Part shown: in pieces, positions 54,795 to 64,000 of the stretch
Numbering within the stretch: position 1 is the stretch's first letter
Layout of the letters: the number at the start of each line of letters is the position of its first letter
Assembly (NCBI GenBank): GCA_036346225.1
Contig: JARFIW010000663.1
Coordinates: forward strand, 2,542,001 to 2,606,000
Source of the DNA: Platerodrilus igneus
Taxonomy: Eukaryota > Arthropoda > Insecta > Coleoptera > Lycidae
DNA: 64,000 nucleotides
Reading direction: 5' to 3'
The notes under the pieces: model-generated
Databases searched by the model: none
What the model saw: the letters and a program-made list of their open reading frames with translations, nothing else
What the model was told of the DNA's origin: nothing
Position numbers and translations under genes: made by a program

Positions 54795-55914
54795 GTAGTT
54801 TATGTCAAGCTGTGCATCCTATTTATAGATGTAAGCAGTTTCTCGATAAAACCTCTCAAGAAAAATTTGAGGTGGTAAAAGTTAAAAACCTTTGTATTAA
54901 ATGTTTAAATACTTCACATTCGATGAAAAGTTGTAAGTTAGATTGGTCGTGTAGAAAATGTCAACAGCCGCACAATTCGTTACTTCACTTCGATAAACGG
55001 TGTCTCCACGCAGACAAACTCATCGTCAAAAGTCAGCGTCTCCTCGGAGAGCGGCGCCTAAACTTACTTCTACTAGTAGACCCAGTGAAGGCAATCTGTC
55101 GTCGGCGGGTGTGCATGAACAACCTGCCACTAGCTCGTTAATTTCGACGTCATTAGAACATACAACCATGCTATTAGCTACGGCAATGGTGTCGGTGCTA
55201 GATTATACAGGAAAATTGCAACCTGTTCGTGTTATTTTAGATAACGGATCAATGAAAAGTTTTATGACTGAAAGGTGCGGTCAGAAATTAGGTTTAAAGA
55301 AACGGAGAGCCAATGTCACTGTTCAAGGACTTGGCTTGAATTCGTCGTTGATGTCTGGTACACAAACGTATGTAGTCAGCCCCTCGGGAGCAAGGTCTCC
55401 AGCATATGAAACTGATTGTTATATTTTACCTAACATTTGTAATCAACTACCTTCGTCGTCTATAGGGGCCAAGGAATGGTCGCATACTCGAGATTTGGCC
55501 TTAGCTGATCCTAATTTTAATATTCCTGGTAAGATTGACATGCTGTTCGAAACGCAAATCTTTGCTCAGGTTTTGTTGAACGAGTCTCGTTGTGGTGTCG
55601 CTAACGAGCCAGTTGCTATTAAAACAACCTTTGGTTGGGTTTTAACGGGAAAGGTCGTTTCCCCGAATAATTCTATTACGTCGTTGTGTACTTTCGTTGA
55701 GCCCTTAGACAGCGACATTTGTCGATTTTGGGAATTAGAAAATATTCCCTTCAAGAAACACATTTCTCCTGACGAAGAAAAGTGTGAAAAAGAATTTGTG
55801 AAAAATTATAGACGTAACAAGGACGGTCGTTTTGTAGTGTCCTTGCCCTTTAAAATTTCTGAACCCTCATTCGTGGGTACGAGATCGATTTGTGTTAAAA
55901 GATTTTTGTCTTAA
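54795..55914 (+). pseudogene. BEL zinc-finger and aspartic protease
   Basis: Cys/His clusters HPIYRCKQF, NLCIKCLNTSHSMKSC and WSCRKCQQPHNSLLH are the CCHC-type region between gag and protease. After a frame change, PVRVILDNGSMKSFMTERC takes the place of the protease active site, where a D-S/T-G is usual: the second residue is Asn. GAKEWSHTRDLALADPNFN, IDMLFE and TTFGWVLTGK follow, the typical post-protease spacer of BEL elements. Confidence 0.85.
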
Positions 55915-55923
55915 GAACGTCGT

Positions 55924-56957
55924 TTGCTAAAAAATCCTGAAATGTATTCGGGTTATAAAAAATTTATGGAGGATTATTTGAAAAGCGGTCACATGGTTCA
56001 AGTGGAATATCCTGAAAATTCGTCGGTTCATGAGAAAATGTATTACATTCCCCATCATGCTGTACATAGGCGTGATAGCACTACCACCAAATTGCGTGTG
56101 GTTTTCGATGCTTCGTGTCCGGATCAATCTGGAAATTCCTTAAATGATAGCTTGGCTATTGGCCCTCCTCTGCAAAAGACATTGCAGTTTTGTTACTGCA
56201 TTTACGTGTGCATCTTATCGTAATTACAGCTGATATTAAACAAATGTATCGGCAGATTTTGGTTAAAGATACTCATCGTGATTATCAACATATCGTCTGG
56301 AGATTTTCTCCGTCAGATCCTATTATGGACTTTAAATTAAATACTGTGACTTATGGAGTTTCGTCGTCGCGTTTTTTGGCCTTGCGTACTGTTCAAGAAC
56401 TGGCAAGGTTAGAATCGATTAATTTCCCTTTCGCGTCATCGGTATTGGCGAGCGATACCTATGTTGATGACTTAGTCACTGGATGCAATTCGATTGAAGC
56501 TGCTAATCAATTAATTTGGTGAATTGAATAGTATTTGCTCTAGTGGTGGTTTTCAATTAAGAAAATGGAATAGTAATTGCCCGGAAGTGTGATGTCTAAC
56601 TTGAAGGAGTCGCGGTTCAGTTCGGAAGCAATTACATTTCAAGATAAAGATAGTGGTTCAATAAAAATTTTGGACTTTTCGTGGCACGCTCTTACAGATG
56701 TATTTTTATACAACTTAGACGTCGAAGAGCGCACTTGCACTAAGCGTAATATATTGTCAGATATCGCAAAATTTTTTGATCCTCTCGGTTTGATAGCGCC
56801 TTTAATACTTTTCGTTAAACGTTTAGTTCAAGATCTTTGGCTTTTAGGCCTCGGTTGGGACCAAGAACCTCCATGCAAGTCGTACAAAAATGGAAACATT
56901 TTTTGGGTGAATTGCCCGCTGTTTCGAATATTGAATTTCGCGTCGCATCGTATGTAA
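55924..56957 (+). pseudogene. BEL reverse transcriptase
   Basis: YYIPHHAVHRRDSTTTKLRV, VFDAS, SLNDSLAIGPPLQ; then, after a frame change near 56,190, ADIKQMYRQILVKDTHRDYQ, VTYGVSSSRFLALRTVQELA and SDTYVDDLVTGCNSIEAANQ, with an intact YVDD. A stop at 56,520 and another frame change follow before FFDPLGLIAPLILFVKRLVQ, the BEL thumb/connection region. Confidence 0.9.
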
Positions 56958-56970
56958 TAATTTTAAAAAT

Positions 56971-57573
56971 GTGAAGTTGCATGGATTCTGTGATGCTTCT
57001 GAAGCCGGGTATGCAGCTGTCGTCTACTTTCGTTCGTTCGATTTAGAAGGTAATATTACCATATCATTAGTATGCGCAAAATCGAAGGTTGCTCCTACTA
57101 ATCGCGTTTCATTGCACCGTCTCAAATTGTATGCTGCCGTACTCTTGGCAGATTTAGTAGATTTCGTCAAAAATACTTATACAGATAGTTTATCATTTAG
57201 TAATATTTTCGCGTGGTCAGATTCTGCTGTTGTTTTGTCTTGGATTCGGTCTTCCTCGCATAAGTGGAAGACATTTGTTAGCAATCGCATTTCGCATATT
57301 CAAGAACGTATTCCTCCATCTTCGTGGTTTCATATTAAGCCCCAGGATAACCCTGCGGATTGTGCCTCACGTGGACCTTTGGCTTCAGAGTTGGTTCATC
57401 ATCCATTATGGTGGACAGGGCCTTCCTGGTTAGTGCGTCGTAGCGAAGAATGGCCAAAAACGTCGCTGCCAAAACTTATCGACTCATCTCAGATGGACGT
57501 CGAATATCGTACTTTGTCGTTAACAGTCGTTATGATTGAGAATTTCTTAGATTTGTTGTTGGATAAATTTTAA
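56971..57573 (+). pseudogene. BEL RNase H
   Basis: LHGFCDASEAGYAAVVYFR contains the first catalytic Asp (CDAS). In the next block BEL elements usually have an LELC Glu; here the sequence reads SLHRLKLYAAVLLADL, so the catalytic Glu is Lys. FAWSDSAVVLSWI gives the third site and HIKPQDNPADCASRG the fourth. The 200-codon frame is open throughout. Confidence 0.85.
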
Positions 57574-57589
57574 AAACTGCAGAAAATTT

Positions 57590-58990
57590 GTAGGATTATT
57601 ACATGTATTCGTCATTTCATTCGTAATGTTCAATGTCCGGTAGATTTTCGTTCAAAATATTCTGATGGTTTGTCTCTAGCTCAGCAGCAAGAGGATATAC
57701 ATTTATTGATTAAAAGAGTTCAAACAAATGTTTTTGCCCAAGACATTGCAAATATTAAAACTGGAAGGCTTGTTAGTAAACAACTTCGTAGCCTTAGTCC
57801 GTTTCTAGATAGTCGTGATTTGTTGAGGGTGGGCGGTCGCCTGCGTAATTCTGAGTTGTCACATGATTTACAATTTTGCTTCCTCGGTTGCATCGGTTGA
57901 CTGAAATTATTATATTAAATTGTCATGAAAGACATTTACATCCTGGAAATCAAACAACTCAATTTTTATTAACTCAAAATTATTAGATCTTGTCCGCAAA
58001 GAGGGCTATTCGGCAATGTTTGAAATCCTGTATTCGTTGTTTTCGTGTAAACCCCGTGGCTTTATGCCCTCCTATGGGGGATTTACCAGCTTCTAGGTTA
58101 ACTCCAGGTAAGGCGTTTTTACATATGGGAGTCGACTTTGGTGGACCGTTCTCTGTCACGATGAATCGATGTCGTGGCGCAAAATCATTGAAAGAGTACA
58201 TTTGCTTATTTATTTATTTCAGCACTAAAGCTATCCATTTGGAATTAGTGTCTAACTTGTCGACAGACGCTTTCTTGGGTGCTTTACGTCGATTTATTGC
58301 TCGGAGAGGCAAATGTATTCAAATCCATTGTGACAATGGCACTAATTTCGTTGGCCCTCTCGTGAAATATCTCAATTGATACTCCATTCGGCAGGCGTTG
58401 AGGGAATCGAATTTGTGTTTAATCCTCCTGCTGCTCCTCATTTCGGTGGGTTGTGGGAGGCCGGGATTAAATCAGTAAAATCCCATTTAAAAAGAATTAT
58501 CGGTGAACAAATTTTGTCGTTTGAAGAATTCTCGACGGTACTGATTCAAATCGAAGCGATTCTCAACTCACGACCACTATGCGCACTGAGTTGCGAACCG
58601 CATGACTTTTCGTATTTAACGCCGGAAGTTTTTCTTAATGTTGAACCAGTTTCGGTGTTACCAGACCCGGATTTGCTGTCCATAAACCCCTCTCGTTTAA
58701 ATCGCTGGCAACTGTTGCGGCAAATGCAACAAGGGGTTTGAAAAAGATAGAGTACTGAATATCCGCACACGTTGAAACAAAAATGTAAGTGGTCGAGGAA
58801 TTGCGCTACCCTGCCTATTGATTCGCTTGTCCTCTTAAAGGAAGAAAATAACCCCCCTCTACAGTGGCGTTTAGGAAGAGTAGTGGATGTTCATCCTGGT
58901 AGGGATGGTACCGTTCGTGTAGCTACAGTCTAGACAGTCCAAGGGTTAGTTAAACGTTCTCTGGTGAAACTATATTTACTGCCAGTTACT
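57590..58990 (+). pseudogene. BEL integrase with DUF5641-like tail
   Basis: LRVGGRLRNSELSHDL begins the integrase; a zinc-binding module follows in a broken frame. The core has HMGVDFGGPFSV (Asp), IQIHCDNGTNFVG (Asp) and, after a frame change at about 58,376, GLWEAGIKSVKSHLKRII (Glu), so the DDE triad is complete. A tail PPLQWRLGRVVDVHPGRDGT and KRSLVKLYLLP resembles DUF5641. Stops occur near 57,898 and 58,741. Confidence 0.88.
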
Positions 58991-59112
58991 TTATAATGGC
59001 ATATATACATATATTCACTTATATAAATTGTCGGTCTAGGTTTCTTAGTTAATAGTTCTAATTATTTTTAAATATAAAATAAGTTAGTTCATACTTATTT
59101 TGGTGGGCGGGA

Positions 59113-59487
59113 TGTTCGGTCTCTTTGTCGCACGTTGTCGTGTTTAATTTTAGGTCGTAAATTCTTAGTTGTAAATCAAATAGTAAAGCTGTCAGTCCTT
59201 GTCTCGATATATCCTGCCATAAAACCTCATTTGTGCATGTGCAAATAAGTGGGACTAAGGGTAGTGACAAAAAACTCTCTCATCGATATCGGAGAGAAAC
59301 GGTCGTTCGTTCAATTCGTGAGTGAGTCATTAGTGCTTCTGAATGTAAATTTGTCGATAAACCCCTAAAAAACACAGTAAAAGTAACACCTACTATAAAT
59401 CGCACACAATTCACTTAGTTGAAGAGTAAGGAACTACACCTTAGAGCAATAAAACAACACCGAGGTAAGTCGATATACAAATTATAA
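59113..59487 (+). mobile_element. BEL 3' LTR
   Basis: tgttcggtctctttgtcgcac to atatacaaattataa. It is colinear with the 5' LTR. The purine-rich stretch tggtgggcgggatg right before it is the likely polypurine tract. Confidence 0.88.
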
Positions 59488-61525
59488 ACAGTGTCAATGT
59501 TACATTTCGTTAGTGTTTTGAATAGATTGGTTTCTAAAACGAATATTTCTAAAACACAAATTATATCTCTTCTTAAGAAGTGCTAAAGGCACTAACGATT
59601 AACCGAAAATCGTCATTAGTGCTTTCATTTGCAAGCCATTTTTACGAATTTATTGTTTTATGCATGTGAGTAGCGTTATTATTGTAAGGTTGGTTGAACT
59701 TCAGATTCAGAGTCATTAACTACACATTTCTAATCTGCATATGTATATTGTATGTACCTTAGAGTCACGCCTACTACATAAAAACCCTACAACTGGTGCG
59801 TAATTATAAACTCTTCCTTTTCTTAAAACTCTGCTATCTTTTCACAAAACAAACGATGCTATAGCATAAAATATCGGTGAACTACTGAATTTATTTAAAA
59901 TGTAGATTATTCAAGAGTGCTCTGCTCGTAAAGCACCGGAAGTAACGATGTGGAAGATTACTAATACGCCAGAAGATAAAACGTGTTGATTACATGCAAA
60001 AGCGGAAGAGCAGCTAATGAATTATGCAAATAGACTTACTCTTCTTATTAGAAGTCTCTCGCCTTTTAAAAAAATCTTTTTAAATAAGAGTGGATTGAAA
60101 CAAAGTTAATTGCAGTTTAACGGGAAGTATTCTGAAAAATAAACAAAGGTGAAGTTGGCAGACAGTTCAGAATTATGGAGACACCCAAAGGGGTAGAGCA
60201 ATTATTGTAAAATAACTATTTTTATAATCTCATTATGATGCCGAAAACAAAGCGCCGACTCAGACGAACTTGAGACATTGCATTTTGTAGCGTCCTAAAA
60301 TTACTTTGATTAAAAGCACAAAAGTATAAAGGAAAAGTTCATTGGTGCTAATTGAAAGCTTTGAACCAAACTAATTAGAGTGGAAAGTTTTCTACAATTT
60401 ATTTATCCCTTTCGATGCACACAAACTGCTCCCAAAGCTGATCCCTAAAATTTTAATCAATACCACAACAAAAAAAATTAATTTAGCCAAATGCAATCTA
60501 CCTAGCATCAAGGATGTTGAAATATTAAGTTTTTAATGCATAAAATTCGCCCTAATACTCCCAAAAATACGAAGTGTTAATATTACAACAGAAAAATTAT
60601 GAATTATTTAAATAGGCAGTCGATAACCTTATGCTCAAATTAGTACCAACCGAAGTAAACTATTAAATTTTCACTGAAATCTTAATGTTCTTTTGACGCA
60701 TCCAAATTGCACCGAAAAGAGCCTTACAATCTAAATCAACAGCAACAAAACGAGAAGATAATCAAATTAAATTAATATCAGCCTTTCACTTTGTAACCTG
60801 CTAAAAATCATTTAGCTCTACTTAGACCGTTCCGTATTATTTTTTTAAGTTCACCGATCTATTGTTTCTCACAGTCTATTTGTCCTCGAGTGTCTATGCT
60901 ATTAAGAGAATCAATTCCTTCATTTCTTTGTGTTCTGTCATAATAGATGATGCAAAAATAGTTTGAACAAGTTCGTGTGTGTGCGAGTAAATAGTACCCC
61001 TAGCGCCTAGCATCACTTTGTGACAGACCAGTGAATGGTACGGATGTCAGAGTAGTGTGGTCGTAAACAAAACGCGACCTCCAGCGTAGTGTGTTACCAC
61101 CGTGTGCAACGTAATTTCATCACATCAATAATAACAAAGATTAGTACTAGTTGCTCACCGACTATTTATTTGATTTATAATGTTCAACTTGTTGATATGT
61201 ACTAACTTTAACTATATAATTAAACCTTTGTCCAGTCCTTGACTGGTGGTCCTTTTAGCATCTTTAACTAACTAAACACTTCGCGTTGACCAATCACAGG
61301 TCTGAATTTTTCTATATTTTTAAAACTGTCGGTTGGGAATCCGTGGTTGGAGTGGTATACTCTAGCCAAAATTGATTTTAACGTTCTATTGACAAGGTTT
61401 TGCCGTAAAAATAGTACGGTTTCTGTTTGATCACTTATATCAGCTATGTTTTGAAAAAAATATGTTTTGTTTTGCTCACGACATGAGATAAAGACACCCC
61501 CTACTAGAACAATTTTCCAAGGATT
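59488..61525. other. About 2 kb without recognised genes
   Basis: AT-rich. A minus frame overlapping 61,268-61,530 reads protein-like (ETVLFLRQNLVNRTLKSILA, GFPTDSFKNIEKF) but is unassigned and runs into the FB3 repeat, which could have inserted into it. A short inverted pair at 59,577-59,600 (gtgct/ggcact) is minor. Confidence 0.35.
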
Positions 61526-62297
61526 TTGGAGAAAAATTCCAGAAACTTTGTCAGATTTTTGTGCTATGTTAGTGCTATTTTCTGCCGGTAACTCCGAGTT
61601 TTGTGCTGCTTCCCAAGCACAGATATTGTGGGAGGGGCTGAAGAAAATGGGAGCCCCGCCCACTTACAATTCTAAACAGAAACTTTGTCAGAATTTTGTA
61701 CCACATTATTGCTTTTTCGTGCCGGCAACCCCCAGTTTTGTGCTGCTTCCAAAGCAGAGATAATATGGGTGGGTGAAGAAACGGGAACCCCGCCCATTAC
61801 AATTCTGCACAGAATCTTTGTCATAATTTTGTGCCACGTTAGTGCTATTTTGTGCCTGTAACCCCGAGTTGTGTGCTGCTTTCAAAGCAGAGACATTGGA
61901 GAAGTTTCTGTCCAGAACTGTAAGTGGGCGGGATCCCGTTTTTTCAGTGCTTCCCCACAATATCTCTGCTTGGGAAGCAGCACAAAACTCGGGGTTACCG
62001 GCACAAAATAGCACTAACGTAGCACAAAATTCTAACAAAGCTTCTGTCCAGAATTGTAGGAGGGCGGGGTTCCCGTTTCTTCAGCCCCTCCCACAATATC
62101 TCTGCCTGGAAAACAGCACAAACCTCGAGATTACCTGTACAAAACAGCACTAACATGGCACAAAATTCTGACCAAGTTTCTGTCCAGAAATGTGAGCGGG
62201 GCTCCCGTTTTCTCAGCCCCTCCCACAATATCTCTGCTTGGAAGGCAGCACAAAACTCGGTGTTACAGGCATAAAATAGCACTAACGCGGCACAGAA
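61526..62297. mobile_element. Small foldback element FB3
   Basis: About 2.6 tandem units of ~150 bp in plus orientation (61,526 to about 61,900) face about 2.6 units in minus orientation (about 61,901-62,297) with almost no loop. Unit markers: gttttgtgctgcttcc, gagatattgtgggaggggct and gcactaac/gttagtgc. All open frames here are repeat translations. A target duplication was not resolved. Confidence 0.75.
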
Positions 62298-62513
62298 CTA
62301 AAAAATACTCTAGATTAAAAAATTTGAAATGGTGGTGAGGGGGCAAGGAATTGGAGCTTAATCGATCGCCTGTCTCTTAGTCAGATTTATATTGTGCGTG
62401 CGAAATCATCTACTTCTTTTTCTTTCAACGTCGTATAGAGTCTTTTCCCCAAACGACTGGTAACTGACAACTGAAAGGTTCTATCGTTATAGTAGAGATT
62501 TATAGGGAGCACA

Positions 62514-62652
62514 GGTCAAGTAAACTACATCTTGGTTTAGTACTGGTCAAATGATTCACATCCTGGAATAGCACCAGTCAAGTGATGAACATTGTTTTAG
62601 CATCGGTTATATGAAGTACATCACGCAAACCACAGGTCCAGTGAAATTGCAC
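62514..62652. repeat. 29-31-bp minisatellite, about 4.5 copies
   Basis: Variants of (g/a)gtcaagtgaa-acatc--ggtttagcac begin at 62,514, 62,545, 62,576, 62,605 and 62,635. Confidence 0.7.
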
Positions 62653-62956
62653 TCAGCATGAGCTCTGGTGTGTAGATTTCCATCCCTAATTACTACGGCA
62701 TGGGATTACCACTTCAGTTCGCCTATCGCCAGCTGATGCCCCTTTCATTCAAGGACAAGAAGGCGGAACGTAATTTGTGTGGTCCTGCATTGTACTAACA
62801 TCTAAGTAGCACGATTCAGAAATTCCGTTAGCCATACGCACGTTTGTTATCTGTATCCGCATATTGAATTCAAAAAGTAGCAAGTTATCCTATGGTGTGT
62901 GAATTTAGCCGTGATTTTGTAAGCACTAATGTTTTTATAAGTGTCGAAAGTTAGTG

Positions 62957-62986
62957 CTTCGTTAGTGTTCTTTAGCGATTTATAAA
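62957..62986 (+). repeat. FB1-unit core fragment
   Basis: gttagtgcttcgttagtgtt followed by ctttag is nearly identical to the central core of the FB1 145-bp unit (1820-1850 and elsewhere). The rest of the unit is not recognisable, so this is a fragment or a very diverged copy. Confidence 0.55.
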
Positions 62987-63599
62987 AGAAGTTGCCGAAT
63001 AATCGTCCCGTCCAAAATGGCAATTTATTTTTAATTCTGTACTAGGCCGCCCCTATAATAAGAGGGAGAAGTAGCCGTGAGGGTGAAGATTCCGATAGGT
63101 AGCGGGGAGTCGAGTTGAAGCGCGCAAGGGGTGCGTGTCGGTTGCTTAGAATTTATAGTTAATTTGTGAACTTTGCGTTGAAAATTATAAAGTGACCCGT
63201 AGGAGTGTGTCAAAGGATGCTAATGTTTGATGAGCAGTTGGATTGTATTTTACAGATAAGTTATAGCGTAGTAATTGTTCTTTGTTGTTTCTTTAACCGC
63301 AGTGTAATTACGGTATATGCTGCAAATTGCTATTTAGCTGTGTTTGTTTTCTATGTAATAATATTGGTTACAAGTCATTAAACTACGTAAATCCATCTAC
63401 GAGTTATTATTAAATATTCACAGGTTGTAACAGGTAAAACTAAAAAGGATCACGACAATACAGCATGCGAGGGGTGCCGCTAGTCCGGGCAGACATCAAG
63501 GGCATCCACTCGTGTCCACGCCTCCTGGAAGGGAGCTTTCTGTATGAGCATAGTGCAATTCTAGCCGCGGTTTGTTTCAATTTTAAAAAACTTTTACAG

Positions 63600-63645
63600 A
63601 GGAAGGGTAGTGTTTCGTTAGTGCTTCTTAGTGCTTATTATCTTG
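63600..63645 (+). repeat. FB1-unit core fragment next to the DIQGF ORF
   Basis: gtgtttcgttagtgcttcttagtgctta resembles the same core, and ggcggtgta follows. It lies immediately against the minus-strand DIQGF remnant, echoing the FB1-ORF arrangement at 4.2 kb. Confidence 0.45.
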
Positions 63646-64000
63646 GCGGTGTACGGCTGCTAATAAACCTCTCGATGCAAGCAGCATTGTAGTAATCTTT
63701 TAGATTTTGCACATTGTTTCCAGGTAGGTAGTGACAAATCAGTTTTTGCTTCTGTAGACCTTTTACGAATATCATGGTCTCGACAGGTACCAGTTCTGGT
63801 AAAAATAGACTTAAAAATTGTGTTGAAAATCCATTTGTTGAAGGCGTATCCCAGTGTAGTCCATGCAAATTTTTAGTGACCCTCTCGTTATGCTTCTGAA
63901 AGTCTTTGCTCAGCTGTGCAGCAGCCAAATGCATATCGAAAATCTCGTGCCACACACAAGTCGCAGTTGTCTACATTGAGTACAGCAATTTCTTTCACAA
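63646..64000 (-). pseudogene. Conserved insect ORF (DIQGF...KEL family), second fragment
   Basis: From the window edge on the minus strand: VKEIAVLNVDNCDLC, then a frame change, WHEIFDMHLAAAQLSKDFQK, NLHGLHWDTPSTNGFSTQ, SLFLPELVPVETMIFVKGLQ and YLPGNNVQNL, homologous to 4228-4600 over its length. The start lies outside the window. After NLKDY the similarity ends where the repeat-unit fragment begins. Confidence 0.65.

Larger units (their letters stand above)
52550..59487 (+). mobile_element. BEL/Pao LTR retrotransposon, nearly full length
   Basis: Two LTRs of about 380 bp beginning tgttcggtctctttg enclose gag, protease, reverse transcriptase, RNase H, integrase and the usual C-terminal DUF5641-like tail, all on the plus strand. 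Frames are broken at several points and gag carries retroposon R. No env-like frame follows. I could not confirm a 5-bp target duplication because the exact LTR 3' end is uncertain by a few bases. Confidence 0.92.

Noticed and set aside
52545..59492. Target-site duplication of the BEL element (gtatc versus gtgtc)
   Set aside because: The match is imperfect and depends on moving the LTR end by one or more bases.
61268..62282. Repeated Cys/Ala-rich frames resembling a repeat protein
   Set aside because: The similarity between frames is due to the underlying tandem DNA units in both orientations; stops are placed arbitrarily.

Overview
This window is eukaryotic repeat-rich DNA from an animal, most likely an insect or another arthropod. 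It is AT-rich and has no operons. Nearly everything recognisable is a transposable element or a repeat: Ty3/Gypsy and BEL/Pao retrotransposons, IS630/mariner-type and PIF/Harbinger DNA transposons, LINE pieces, tRNA-derived SINEs, and large foldback elements whose inverted arms are built from tandem repeats. All coding sequences I can name are broken by stops, frameshifts or nested insertions. No intact host gene was found.

Layout: 1.3-4.2 kb is a foldback element (FB1) with tandem ~145-bp arms, inserted at the apparent start codon of a conserved insect ORF (DIQGF/KEL family), whose remains follow at 4.2-4.66 kb. A second fragment of that ORF family lies at the far right end (63.6-64 kb, minus). 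A deleted mariner-type element with long inverted repeats covers 4.82-5.94 kb. From 7 to 13.4 kb there are LTR pieces, one followed by a tRNA primer-binding site, plus LINE tails. From 16.5 to 29.5 kb there is one broken gene of the DUF7869 type (family name from memory). It is split by a SINE and by two copies of the same Gypsy family (here Gypsy-A) lying in opposite orientation: a plus copy at 17,085-21,926 with a perfect AGGC target duplication, and a minus copy at 22,493-28,748.

From 29.8 to 38.3 kb there is a mariner-type pseudogene, then a second Gypsy family (Gypsy-M). Its 3' half is tandemly duplicated with a period of about 3.03 kb. Between integrase and the 3' LTR, where env would sit in an errantivirus, each duplicate carries the remains of a macro domain resembling TARG1/OARD1 ADP-ribose hydrolases. 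I consider this the most interesting object in the window.

From 39.5 to 44.8 kb is a Harbinger transposon whose transposase ORF is split by a 3.9-kb foldback element (FB2) with a CTGG duplication. A minus-strand Gypsy (Gypsy-B, itself hit by a SINE) occupies 44.8-49.1 kb. A degenerate minisatellite leads into a broken reverse transcriptase with a C-terminal RPDG-type domain (50.66-52.4 kb). A nearly full-length BEL/Pao element spans 52.55-59.49 kb; its gag contains a 349-bp retroposon (R) with a perfect 13-bp target duplication. The right end holds a third foldback (61.5-62.3 kb), a ~30-bp minisatellite and fragments resembling the FB1 repeat unit.

The nesting gives a relative history: the DUF7869-type gene is older than the Gypsy-A insertions; Harbinger is older than FB2; Gypsy-B is older than its SINE; BEL is older than R; and the Gypsy-M tandem duplication appears younger than the adjacent SINE insertion. 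All family names rest on motifs read by eye, without database searches.
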